Origin: Cladopsammia gracilis
Lineage: Eukaryota > Cnidaria > Anthozoa > Scleractinia > Dendrophylliidae
Assembly (NCBI GenBank): GCA_022457155.1
Contig: JAJGOT010000192.1
Location: forward strand, 1,028,001-1,092,000
Direction: 5' to 3'
DNA length: 64,000 bases
Below the pieces are notes generated by a model. That model searched no databases, was not told where the DNA came from, and saw only the letters and a program-made list of their open reading frames with translations. This document shows, one piece after another, positions 32,238-43,079 of this stretch. Both the position numbers and the translations under genes were made by a program. Positions within the stretch are counted from its first letter, which is position 1. Each line of letters opens with the position of its first letter.

Positions 32238-32612
32238 TGGGTACGAAATAAGGTCAGCTAGGATTATGGGTACAAAATAAGGTCAGCTAGGATTATGGGT
32301 ACAAAATAAGTTCAGCTAGGATTATGGGTACAAAATAAGGTCAGCTAGAATTATGGGTGCAAAATAAGGTCAGCTAGGATTATGGGTACGAAATAAGTTC
32401 AGCTAGGATTATGGGTACAAAATAAGGTCAGCTAGGATTATGGGTTCAAAATAAGGTCAGCTAGGATTATGGGTACAAAATAAGCTCAGCTAGGATTATG
32501 GATACAAAATAAGGTCAGCTAGGATTATGGGTACAAAATAAGGTCAGCTAGGATTATGGGTACAAAATAAGGTCAGCTAGGATTATGGGTACAAAATAAG
32601 GTCAACTAGGAT
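32238..32612. repeat. 29-bp minisatellite, about 13 copies, intronic
   Basis: Unit GGGTACAAAATAAGG, then TCAGCTAGGATTAT. The SD1a intron has one copy (GTCAGCTAGGATTTTCGG near 21622), so the array grew after duplication. Confidence 0.95.
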
Positions 32613-32955
32613 TTTCGGAAAGGAGAAAGTAGTTTGTTAATTCGGGGATAAGATTCTTTTCCTAAAACATTTTGACGCTGAAAATATTCAGCTAAACTAA
32701 CCGAAAAGATTCGAAACTTTATTAGCTTTCGCATAATTTCCGTTAAAAGAACTAAAATGATATAGAAAATGTATTGTCTTATATTGCGTTACGAGCATGT
32801 GCAGAGGAAAGTTTTGAGCAAGTTGTACGAGCAGGAGTACAAAAGTGGAAGTTTTCATTAAAAGAGTTCAGAATTACAATCAAGGATCCCATAGAAAACA
32901 AAGTTAAACAACATGGGAGTATGGAGTGATTTTGAGAGTTTTCATTTTATTTTCA

Positions 32956-35646
32956 TCAGTTTTAAGAGCCTTGAATTTCGACTTAAGTGGGGCTAGTTTT
33001 ATAAACCTGTACGGCCATTACAGATGCACAGTACACCACACAAACAAAGGATGGTAAGCCTGTGCAGTTTTCATTTTATTTTCATCAGTTTTAGGAGCCT
33101 TGAATTTCGACTTAAGTGAGGCTAGTTTTATAAACCTGTACGGCCATTACAGATGCACAGTACACCACACAAACAAAGGATGGTAAGCCTGTGCAGTTTT
33201 CAGTTTATTTTAATCAGTTTTAGGAGCCTTGAATTTCGCCTTCAGTGAGGCTAGTTTTATGAACCGGTACGGCCATTACAGATGCACAGGACACCACACA
33301 AACAAAGGATGGTAAACCTGTGCAGTTTTCATTTTATTTTCATCAGTTTAAGGAGCCTTGAATTTCGTCTTCAGTGAGGATAGTTTTATAAACCGGTACG
33401 GCCATTACAGATGCACAGTAAATCACACAAACAAAGGATGGTAAACCTGTGCAGTTTTCATTTTATTTTAATCAGTTTAAGGAGCCTTGAATTTCGTCTT
33501 CAGTGAGGATAGTTTTATAAACCGGTACGGCCATTACAGATGCACAGTAAATCACACAAACAAAGGATGGTAAACCTGTGCAGTTTTCATTTTATTTTAA
33601 TCAGTTTAAGGAGCCTTGAATTTCGTCTTCAGTGAGGATAGTTTTATAAACCGGTACGGCCATTACAGATGCACAGTACACCACACAAACAGAGGATGGT
33701 AAACCTGTGCAGTTTTCATTTTATTTTAATCAGTTTAAGGAGCCTTGAATTTCGTCTTCAGTGAGGCTAGTTTTATAAACCGGTACGGCCATTACAGATG
33801 CACAGTAAATCACACAAACAAAGGATGGTAAACCTGTGCAGTTTTCATTTTATTTTCATCAGTTTTAAGAGCCTTGAATTTCGACTTTAGTGAGGCTAGT
33901 TTTAATATATATAGATAGCCCAAGGCTAACAGCGTCGCACTTTGAACAAGCTTAACTAAGGTGAAACTTAACTAAGGTGAAACTTAACTAAGGTGAAAGG
34001 TTGGAAGCACAAGAATTAAGATTGACGAACGGGCTATTTTCAATTTTAGCAATTCTCAAAAACAGTATTATGCGACCGTCTGCACAGTACATTTTTATAG
34101 ACCGTACAAAAGTTCACAAAAACAACTTTTCTCTGTCTAGAATAACTAGTACCACTAGTTTCCGAATAAAATACAGTTTTTGTTTGTCAAAAATTGCCCG
34201 AGAAACTGATTTGAAAATCAAAAATTGCAAAAATACACAAACATATTTGCATAAGGCGATGCGAGTAACTGTACTATAAAATCAAAGTCTTGTTTTGTTT
34301 ACATAAAATCGCTTTTCAAACTATCCAATGAATGAACAAACACATAAAAATGGACAACACAATCTTCTTTCAAAAAAATTTATTCAAATCTCCATTAGTT
34401 TACGTTTAAAAGCAAAACGCGTACCATTTAATTATAGCTCATCGAGTTCAAGCTTTCTTCGATGAAATTCAAGAGATCGATACAACTGAATTTAAGCACG
34501 TTTTAAAATCAATTCTCCAAAACTAACAATAACACGAATAAAAAGTCACTCACAGAACAACACAACACAATCTTCTTTCGAAAAAAATTATTCAAATCTC
34601 CATTAGTTTACGTTTAAAAGCAAAACGCGTACCATTTAATTATAGCTCATCGAGTTCAAGCTTTCTTCGATGAAATTCAAAAGATCGATACAACTGAATT
34701 TAAGCACGTTTTAAAATCAATTCTCCAAAACTAACAATAACACGAATAAAAAGTCACTCACAGATTGATATCAACATAAATTCTCATCGAAAACTGTAAT
34801 CTGTTCTCGCTTGCTTGGAAATTCAAATCTCCGCTTCTGGTTCTGATAAAAACGAAATACATGAAGTTCCTCGAAGCAAGATTTTATCCCTGAAAGCTCG
34901 TCTTTTTCCACTAAAGCGACTTCTGAGTATCCCTTAATTAGTATCCTTGTCTTGAGTAGCAAACTACGAAATATTCAGGGAAATAACGCCTTTAATTTAA
35001 ACGGTTTTCTCCGCTTAGTAAATTCACAGCAAAACATCAAAGTGTTTTTCTAGTTGACGTGACATTCGGCCGAGTAACCGCGCGAAAAACAAAGCCTCGC
35101 TTTGGTTTCAACATGACGTCGTACGCGCATGTTTTGCGACGTCATACGCGCCCGCGAGCTAGTCCTGCGCGACGGCGGAGCTAGTCCGGTCCTGCGCGAC
35201 GGCGGGCGGATGGAGGGCGGGCACACGCGCGCCCGCGAAACTTTCCGCTAGCCATGACCATGAAAAATGACGGGCACAGGTTCTGGTTCTATGAGTATGG
35301 GGCTGCGCAGCCAGGCCTTCGCCTGGCAAGTGCTCCGCTATAAACCGGTACGGCCATAACAGATGCACAGTAAACCACACAAACAAAGGATGGTAAGCCT
35401 GTGCAGTTTTCATTTTATTTTAATCAGTTTTTCGACTTAAGTGGGGCTAGTTTTATAAACCGATACGGCCATTACAGATGCACAGTACACCACACAAACA
35501 AAGGATGGTAAGCCTGTGCAGTTTTCATTTTATTTTCATCAGTTTTAGGAGCCTTGAATTTCGCCTTCAGTGAGGCTAGTTTTATGAACTGGTACGGCCA
35601 TTACAGATGCACAGTACACCACACAAACAGAGGATGGTAAGCCTGT
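32956..35646. repeat. 129-bp repeat array interrupted by a 1.4-kb insertion
   Basis: Units start at 32956, 33085, 33214, 33343, 33472, 33601, 33730 and 33859 (partial), then after the insertion at 35339, 35424 and 35539. Each carries GAGCCTTGAATTTCG, CCGGTACGGCCATTACAG and GGATGGTAAACCTGTGC-like blocks. SD1a has two. Confidence 0.95.
33905..35338. mobile_element. 1.43-kb insertion inside the 129-bp array
   Basis: It splits one repeat unit (GGCTAGTTTTA | TATAAACCGG). Contents: CTTAACTAAGGTGAAA three times (33950-33998), a 208-bp tandem duplication (34349-34764) and a GC-rich right part (GCGACGGCGG, GCAGCCAGGCCTTCGCCTGG). No domain recognised; a 63-aa minus ORF (34771-34962) is unsupported. 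Confidence 0.65.
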
Positions 35647-35809
35647 GATCAGACTACAAGGCAAAAGACAATTGTTCGCAGCTGTGGCGTCAAACTCCTG
35701 TTCTATGATATGATTGGTTTAAAGGGAAACGAATGATGTGTATTTTTCGATCAAATAAGAAATTACACAGCTTTGTTTCGTAATCAACTGAAAAGAAGTC
35801 ACTGCTTAC

Positions 35810-35927
35810 CCATTCTTACTTCGCATTTGTCTCCAATCCACTGCTGTTTGCATGAACAAGTAAAACTTTTCTGCTTCTCGTTAAACAAACAAGAACCTCC
35901 ATTGAGGCATCCGGTCTGGAGACAACC
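35810..35927 (-). CDS. Gene B exon 2: EGF domain
   Basis: Acceptor CATTTCCACAG, donor GTAAGC after ATGG. Six EGF cysteines kept. Confidence 0.88.
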
Positions 35928-37393
35928 CTGTGGAAATGTAAAGGCAATAATATAAAAAATACATTATACTTGGAGCATAATGTACACTGAGGCATCCGGT
36001 CTGGAGACAACCCTGTAGAAATATAAAGGCAATGATATAAAACATACATTATACTTGGAGCATAAGGTACAGTAATTGCATTATTTGGATTTTAATTCTA
36101 TGGGACACAACATTTTCCTACGTTCTTTATTAAACAAGAGAAAACGTTAACTAGAAAAAAAAATTCAGGTACTAAATTATTAATTGCAGCCAACAGAATA
36201 TTTGGGTAAAATATTTGTTCAGAAGACCGCAGTACCCTCCCCCGGGAGGGGGGGGGGGGGGGGGGCTCCCATATAAAAATGACGGGGGTGCTCGTCGTAC
36301 CTTTTAGGGGTCAAAATTTGTAGATTGGTACCACTTAGGGTACTAAAATCTAAAATGACTTCCGTTAGAATTATTGCGGTACCTTTTAGGGTATGAACCG
36401 AAAAAATATGACAGAATATGACATGTGTTGTTTTAGAATTGGTACCTTTTAGGGGTAAAAATTCTTTTGTGCCACGCTTATCAAACGAGATTCTGGTACC
36501 TTTTGGGGTGTTTTTCGAAAATTTCCGACGAGCACCCCGGTCATTTTTATATGGGAGTCCCCCCCGGGGTACCCTCATTTGTGATACGAAGAAAACATTG
36601 AAATGTTTGGTCGAGCGAGAAACATACATGTATTATAAATGTGTTCTACCACACTGAAGGACAAATTGACCGTTGCAATAAATTCTGAAGCTTTAACAGT
36701 TGCTTTATCTTTTTTAGAAATCATAAATAGAACGATACCCGCGTGTTCGTAGTTTTGAAGTATGCATAGGAATTGATATAAAAGCACTGATGTAACTACA
36801 CGAGCTTGAACTTTCCGAAACACACTGACTTTACACGGTAGCTCGAAATTTCGAGGATAAAATCCTTTTGCTGTTGGAACATTTATAGCTAAAGAATCGA
36901 ACACATGTGTTTATAGCTTGCACAAGTTTTTCTTAAAAAAAAGAAAATTACGTTAAAAATCTTCTCAATAACTCTCCTCGTTGGGTCGGCCCCTACATTT
37001 CAATTTTATTTCCTCGTTTTGCCTCCAAAGTTCGATATAGGTTGCTAATATTTTACTCACCTTTAGAAACATTGAAAAGGTAACTCCTAGCTGATCAATA
37101 AGCTTGGTGCCATCGTCGATAGGAGCGAAGTCGTGCATGTTCAGCTCACAAACTCCTTTGTCATCTCTTTTGCAAGACTCTTTGAAGTTTGTGGAGGTAC
37201 ACCACGAGGTTGTCATACAAATGTGATTACACGACATTAAACTAGAAGATTTAAGTCGTTGGACAACGTGACCAGCTAGGTATTTGTTTTCCCGAGTTAG
37301 GAAGTGTGCAGATCGAGACATAGAGTCTTCTTCAGAAGCGAAAACTGCGAAACACACAAGAAGCTCTTGAAATAGGACCAGGGACCAAATCAT
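35810..37393 (-). CDS. Secreted PAN-EGF 5-prime module (gene B)
   Basis: Exons 37393-37061 (333 bp) and 35927-35810 (118 bp) are same-length partners of gene A exons 1 and 2. Signal peptide MIWSLVLFQELLVCFAVFA, PAN cysteines (SCNHICMTTSWCTSTNF, then CKRDDKGVCELN) and the six EGF cysteines are kept, with no stop or frameshift. Donors GTGAGT and GTAAGC are intact, phases 0 and 1. Its own lectin exon is truncated (32009-32054). Splicing over it to exon C (30919), whose first two bases need a phase-1 G, would restore a PAN-EGF-lectin protein of about 304 aa. Confidence 0.85.
35988..36018 (-). pseudogene. Partial duplicate of the EGF exon start
   Basis: Local duplication of the acceptor and first bases (GGTTGTCTCCAGACCGG, ATGCCTCA) of the EGF exon, about 90 bp upstream of the real one on the minus strand. 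A decoy acceptor. Confidence 0.8.
36240..36568. mobile_element. G-tract inverted-repeat element (family 1), complete, 8-bp TSD
   Basis: 329 bp. GTACCCTC at 36232-36239 and 36569-36576; the empty site GTACCCTC is at 22697-22704 in SD1a. Inverted ends of about 45 bp: polyG, CTCCCATATAAAAATGACGG, GGGTGCTCGTCG. Inner repeats of GGTACCTTTTAGGG. An 8-bp TSD suggests hAT-like mobilisation; no transposase. Confidence 0.92.
37061..37393 (-). CDS. Gene B exon 1: signal peptide and PAN/apple domain
   Basis: Start Met at 37393-37391; donor GTGAGT after CTAAAG. Differs from gene A by scattered substitutions only. Confidence 0.87.
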
Positions 37394-37454
37394 TTTAGGC
37401 TTGTTTTTCGGCACTCCCGGCGATATTCCTCGCAACGTGTTCTGATCAAACTAA

Positions 37455-37574
37455 GGCCCAGTTCAAACGTCGAACTTCACATGTGCCGAACCTAATGCAA
37501 ATGAGCAAAATCTATTGTTCTTGCTAATTTGCATTAGGTTCGGCACATGTAAAGTTCGACGTTTGAACTGGGCC
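37455..37574. mobile_element. Hairpin MITE with TAA TSD (Harbinger/Tourist-like)
   Basis: 120 bp. Arms of about 55 bp start GGCCCAGTTCAAACGTCGAA; TAA at 37452-37454 and 37575-37577. The empty site (CAAACTAAACTG) is at 23858-23869 in SD1a. Confidence 0.92.
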
Positions 37575-37787
37575 TAAACTGTTACAGGTGTGTTATGATG
37601 ATCTGTTTTGTAAAAACAAATTAAGTTATGAATATTTGTGCCAAACGTATAGAGGAAAGAAAAGTTAAAAATTACCAGGCAGCAGATACAGTATTTAGCA
37701 TGACAAAGACAGAAGACGGGTTCGATTGGCATACGTCAGAAGTAGACTTAATCTATGGCAGTTCTGGTACGGCTGGGCACAGCTTAA

Positions 37788-39895
37788 TAGTGTAGGAGCC
37801 AAGTCTGAAAAGAGGCCTAAAAAATGAATTTCGTTACACCCCCCTGCTATGTTTGTCTGAATAGCAAAAAAATGATAGCACAATATCTAAGGAATACAGA
37901 ATGACATCTTTTATTGATTGGCCAGCGAGACATCATCCTGATATCAGGCATTGTTTACCGGGTACCTTTTTGCCGTACTTCGCTAATTAATATGCAAATT
38001 TGAATTCTGCCATGGAGTTCCAAATAATCGTAAAGTGTACAATATTTGGTCCAAATAAGCCAAACTTGGACATAGCATCAAACATACGTTATTCTTTGAT
38101 TTATAAGTATTTTGGACTGTATCCTTGGTAATTGTTAATAGGAAACAAGATTAATCCAGTGGGTAGAGTTAAGTAATTTTCTACGCTCCGAATGAAAAAG
38201 ACGTACGGGTTTTGTCCCATTTTGTCAACTAAAATGCCGTTTTTAATTGTTTTAGAGCTTCAAATCCCCAGAAACTTTTCAAGACGCACCTCTGCTGTTT
38301 TTTAGTTTCCGTATTGGTGACACTTATTCTTGTGACATAGTTTGTTCGTAGATATTTAATAGGGCAGAGGTCGAGCGCTAACTCACAGCATTAATGGATT
38401 TGTCGCTAGCTGGAGTCCGATAGCTGACGTCCGAGTAACTCAAGGGGTATTGGTTCACAATATCCAATCTCGACAATCTCCGGTCTAAAGTCGCAATATC
38501 ACTGATGCTAAAATTGTAGGCTTTTGATTAATTAACGGAATATTTATTTTGCAAACTCTAATGCATTAAAGCGCCCCGCCATCAGATGTGGTCAAAGGAT
38601 GTTGTTACACTATTCATCTCCGGCCGCCGCCATTTTGAGCTGTCGAAAGTTGCCCCACCGGTAGCGCCGCCCCTGCAATTACAAGCTTGTTGTACAACAC
38701 ATAAACAAAGTATTTCTCATCCATTGAGACATACATGTACCTATATACAATGCCACTGTACAACTATAAAAGAGCCATTCCTTGTGTCAGAAAATACCTT
38801 ACATGCTTATGAAATCAGCTAAAAAGCCTACAAAGAAACGACTTACGTCGGGTCAAAAATAAACCATTGTTATTGGCTAAACTAAGCAAACCAATGAAAA
38901 GATAGAACATTGATTCTCCCCAAGCGCTCATAAGTCGCTAACATTCTGCAACATCAAATCATTCTACGAGACCTCTCTATATGGGAGCAACTGATGAGGT
39001 TCACCAAAGAACCGAAACTCGAGTCTTGCTTAAAGAGTGTACAAAAAAGAACAATTGCATCTGTAAGATTTACAAAACAGCTATCATGCTGGATATTCAA
39101 ATATTCAGTTCAAACTGGATGCAATGACGTCATACTTCTGACAATGTAGATACTGCCTAGCTCCAAGAAACACATAACTTAAGCGCAGAATAAACTCTGA
39201 GGAGCTAAAAACAATTGCAAGATGCCACTGTTCCAATGTGGACCGTGACTATCGCATAAGACTTGGATCTTAGAATCTTTTAGTCGTGATGAAGAAACAC
39301 TATATCACAAGTTATGCTAACAGCAGACTTACGCGCTCACATTCATGGACTGAGAAATGAACTGATCCTAAGCAGCGAATAATTCCTACTTAAGCGGCTA
39401 CTACTGATCCTGCAGCTCTTTCAAATTTAGCCAAAGAAACTCCATTGTTATACCAAGAGCTAGCAAACAAACGACGGCGTAACTAAATATTCTAAACGGC
39501 TCTGGAAAGCGCCGGTAAATTTCCCCTGTCAGTATCACAGCTAGAGCCGATTATTTCCTAAGATCAAAGAAACGACAACATTTAGAACAACGAAATTTCC
39601 ACATTCCGCGACGTTTGGGTGAAAACTTTACATTGTCAAGAAAGACTATTAAAAGGTCAACAAAACTGACCAAAAAACAAAATAGACAAAAAAGAAACTA
39701 AAAGAACGGGCTTGAGAATAAAAAAGAAAAAGTCAAGGCAAGTCGTCTTTTTCTCGTTCAAAAACTGTCAAAATTTCAATCAGTGCGCATGCCCGAACCC
39801 AAATTCTCAAATACTTCTACAAATGGCAGTTAAATTTAGTAATCTATGCAATTCTTAGCTCTGTTCATGTAATGTTTAATTATCAACTTTCAGAA
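37788..39895. mobile_element. 2.1-kb insertion in SD1b carrying a hammerhead motif
   Basis: SD1a runs from GGGCACAGCTTAAT (24285) to GAATTGCTGGGTGGC (24327) with about 28 bp between; here about 2.1 kb intervene. No reverse transcriptase, integrase or transposase is readable. The insertion may be composite. It contains the ribozyme at 38987-39029. Confidence 0.6.
38987..39029 (+). ncRNA. Hammerhead ribozyme motif, type I with minimal stem III
   Basis: Stem I 5-prime strand GCAA, core CTGATGA (38991-38997), stem II GGTTC/GAACC with loop ACCAAA, core GAA, then ACTCGAGT forming a two- to four-bp stem III, C at 39025 as the cleavage-site base (GUC), and stem I 3-prime strand TTGC (39026-39029). 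Farther out CTCT (38974-38977) can pair AGAG (39034-39037) across an internal loop. All invariant hammerhead positions (CUGANGA, GAA, A-U closing pair, H at 17) are satisfied. Such short-stem-III type I hammerheads are known from Penelope-like elements, retrozymes and schistosome satellites. Confidence 0.82.
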
Positions 39896-40031
39896 ACTTC
39901 GGAATTGCTGGGTGGCATAAGTGCCAATAAGTCATATATTGCACAAAGGGCATATCGTATATCGGACTAAAATTTCTAGATAAAGCTAACTGTGTTGTGC
40001 TCTTTCAATATTCGGGGTTGAAGTCTCCCAC

Positions 40032-40116
40032 GCAGCCGTTTTTTATCTCGTCACGCAACGTTCCTCACACGGGGAGGAGCGTTGCGTGACGAGACAAATA
40101 ACGGCTGCGTGGGAGA
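40032..40116. mobile_element. Hairpin MITE AGTCTCCCACGCAGCCG
   Basis: AGTCTCCCACGCAGCCGTT and CTCGTCACGCAACG pair with the inverse on the right (CGTTGCGTGACGAG, CGGCTGCGTGGGAGACT). Absent from SD1a near 24440. Confidence 0.9.
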
Positions 40117-40148
40117 CTAGAGTTGATGTTTCTTTCTGTAGTTTTAGG

Positions 40149-40622
40149 CTATGTCTACACTATATACCGGATAGCTCTTGCGCTGGCACGAAAAGCATAC
40201 CGGATACGCCTTTCGTTCACACATGAAACGCTAGTTTCGGAACGATTTTTGTTCCCGTGAAAGTGAGGCTATGTCTACACTATACCGGATAGCTCTTACG
40301 CCGGCACGAAAACCATACCGGATAGGCCTTTCGTTCACACATGAAACGCTAGTTTCGGAACGATTTTTGTTCCGGAGCGCCGCTGCGATGCTGCGCTCGT
40401 GAAAGTGAATCGTCAAATATCGGATAGATTCTCGTGCCAATCTCTGGGGCAGTGTGAACAGGCAATCGAACCGTACCGTGGCGGAAGTCAACAACTAGGA
40501 GCGAGGAATGGAACCCACTGAAACGGAAGTAAATATCCAGTTCTGGGTCGTTTCTATTCACACCAGGCCGGAGAGTTTTTCATGTCGACATGATAAGCTA
40601 TCTGGTATAGTGTAGACATAGC
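40149..40622. mobile_element. MITE with GGCTATGTCTACACTATA ends, left end duplicated
   Basis: Left end at 40149 and again at 40268 (121-bp tandem duplication); inverse end at about 40595-40622. TTA on both sides suggests a 3-bp TSD (Harbinger-like). Absent from SD1a. Confidence 0.8.
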
Positions 40623-41099
40623 CTTAGAGAATGAGGCGCATATGCTAATAGGTCGATATTTGTAAACAAAGATTCGCCTAAATGACAACATCCTACCTCG
40701 TTTCGTCCTCGCGTTGTTATTCTGGCAAACGAGAGTATTTTGCTGCATTTTTGGTCGTATATCGGAAGTATTAATTGCATTACTGGCAATCTTCGGAATC
40801 TTTACTGTTGAAGTTTATTAGTCTGCAGCCAGAAAATAAATTGTGTTCACTAGCACATTTGTAAATAATTAATTATTCAAACCACATCATAAGAAAGAAC
40901 TGCTTTCAATTTAAAGTATTAACTGCAGATGCATGCTTAACTCCACAATCAAATTTCATTTTCCAAACAGCACCACACAAGCCTACTGATTGTTGGGAAG
41001 TACTGCTTTATAGAGAAAGACCGACTTTTTTATTTTTATATTTAGTACGCCGTATTCCAATCTTTTGGAATGCAAAATGCATTGTGACCCTGGACTCCC

Positions 41100-41330
41100 T
41101 GCAATAAAACGACCCACCGTGATAAAACGGCTCCCTGTGATAAAACGACTCCCTGTGATGAAACGACTCCCTGTGATAAACGACCCCCAGTGATAAAACG
41201 ACCCTCTGTGATAAAACGACTCCCTGTGATAAAACGACCCCCTGTGATAAAACGGCTGCCTATTATAAAACGACCCCTTGTGATAAAACGCCCCCCTGTG
41301 ATAAAACGACCCCTTGTGATAAAACGGTAT
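41100..41330. repeat. 18-bp satellite, SD1b array
   Basis: About 13 units of CTGTGATAAAACGACCCC; partner of 24750-25281. Confidence 0.95.
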
Positions 41331-41364
41331 AAGTGTATTTCTCGGTGTTGCAGAAACTATTGTT

Positions 41365-42155
41365 GGTTAGCTATTGTGTTGTGGTGTGGGTATTGTTGGT
41401 TAGCTATTGTGTTGTGGTGTGGGTATTGTTGGTTAGCTATTGTGTTGTGGTGTGGATATTGTTGGTTAGCTATTGTGTTGTGGTGTGGATATTGTTGGTG
41501 AGCTATTGTGTTGTGGTGTGGATACATGTTGGTCAGCTATTGTGTTGTGATGTGGATATTGTTGGTTAGCTATTGTGTTGTGGTGTGGGTATTGTTGGTT
41601 AGCTATTGTGTTGTGGTGTGGGTATTGTTGGTAAGCTATTGTGTTGTGATGTGGGTATTGTTGGTTAGCTATTGTGTTGTGGTGTGGGTATTGTTGGTTA
41701 GCTATTGTGTTGTGATGTGGGTATTGTTGGTTAGCTATTGTGTTGTGATGTGGGTATTGTTGGTTAGCTATTGTGTTGTGATGTGGGTATTGTTGGTTAG
41801 CTATTGTGTTGTGCTGTGGGTATTGTTGGTTAGCTATTGTGTTGTGGTGTGGGTATTGTTGGTTAGCTATTGTGTTGTGGTGTGGGTATTGTTGGTTAGC
41901 TATTGTGTTGTCGTGTGGATATTGTTGGTTAGCTGTTGTGTTGTGGTGTGAGTATTGTTGGTTAGCTATTGTGTTGTGGTGTGGGTATTGTTGGTCAGCT
42001 ATTGTGTTGTGATGTGGATATTGTTGGTTAGCTATTGTGTTGTTGTGTGGGTATTGTTGGTTAGCTATTGTGTTGTGATGTGGGTATTGTTGGTCAGCTG
42101 TTGTGTTGTGATGTGGATATTGTTGGTTAGCTATGGTGTTGTGATGTGAATATTG
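41365..42155. repeat. 33-bp satellite, about 24 units
   Basis: Unit TTGGTTAGCTATTGTGTTG, then TGGTGTGGGTATTG. The minus strand gives a 308-aa ORF (42392-41466) with an 11-residue repeat NTIANQQYPHH; the plus strand gives VLLVSYCVVVW repeats. The partner block lacks the ORF, so it is an array by-product. Confidence 0.95.
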
Positions 42156-42379
42156 TTCAGTGTCTTTTAAAACTTTTGTTTTAAGTAATTTGGTGATCGC
42201 AACATCCGCAACATCAAGAAACTGGCGGCATAAGATTACGCCGAGAAAAAATCCTATCGATATCCTTAGCTTATACATAGAGTAAATTTGCAGAAGAGAA
42301 AAAATACCTTTATCATATGCTGTTATCCTTCGTAAAATCAGTAAAAGGGCTTTCCACTTCCCAAGCATACGTGCGAACC

Positions 42380-43035
42380 GATTCCTTTGCACGTGCTGAT
42401 ATGAATTATGTCACGTGCTTGTAATCAGTTGTTCTCAAAAAAAACTTATCTCGTGCCCAGATATTCTCCGCTAAAAGGGTGAGAAGATCTTGGTATGAGT
42501 TTACTATAGAATTTCAACTGAACAGTGCATGAAGACAAAACACATTTTTCGTGCTATTGTACCAGCAGTCACATGATTTAGAGTGCAATTTGAAATAAAT
42601 AAGCACGAGTAAATTTTTGAAAGACTAGGCGTTATATCTTGCTTAGAAGCGAAGACATATGTCTGATAATATTTAATATTTTATAGACGTTTGTATGACA
42701 GTACACAAATCTTGCATATGCCGGATATGTAAGATTTGCGTACCGCCATACAAACGTACAAAGGATTGCTAATTTATAGATGCGCTTTCCAGCGACATCA
42801 ACGGTTGTCTGTCCAAGCTGAAATAAAAGAAAATTGCACATGCAATTTAAAATGGCGCGAAAAATGGGTTTTGTCTTCTTTTAATGCACTGTTCAACTGA
42901 AAATCTGGTTATAGAGTAATCTTGTACCCAGATCTTCTCACCCTTCCAGCGGAGAATATCTGGGCACGAATTTATTTTTTTTATAAACAAGTGATTACAA
43001 GCATGTGACACAATCCACATCAGCACGTGCAAAGG
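42380..43035. mobile_element. Foldback element with about 160-bp arms
   Basis: The left arm (GCACGTGCTGAT...TCTCGTGCCCAGATATTCTC...GAATTTCAACTGAACAGTGC) is inverse to 42875-43035 (GCACTGTTCAACTGAAA...GAGAATATCTGGGCACGA...ATCAGCACGTGC). A third related copy is at 53590-54110. Confidence 0.8.
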
Positions 43036-43079
43036 GATCTTTGAGTTATGGTTGTACATAGGAACTCATTTTGAATAAC

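Larger units (their letters stand above)
31985..42640. repeat. Segmental duplication SD1b (partner of 21000-26660)
   Basis: Collinear with SD1a: lectin-exon start, intron, EGF exon, intron, PAN exon, upstream region, 18-bp array, 33-bp array, foldback arm. It is about twice as long because of array growth and insertions at 33905, 36240, 37455, 37788, 40032 and 40149. Confidence 0.85.

Noticed and set aside
39285..39310. Possible decayed hammerhead (GTGATGAAGAAAC)
   Set aside because: Lacks stem II and the cleavage-site side; likely chance.
39398..39445. Second hammerhead (CTGATCC ... GAAACTCC)
   Set aside because: The core is CTGATCC rather than CTGANGA and no stem II or stem I can be drawn.
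41190..42149. Plus-strand ORFs with VLLVSYCVVVW repeats
   Set aside because: 33-bp satellite read in open frames; hydrophobic only by composition.
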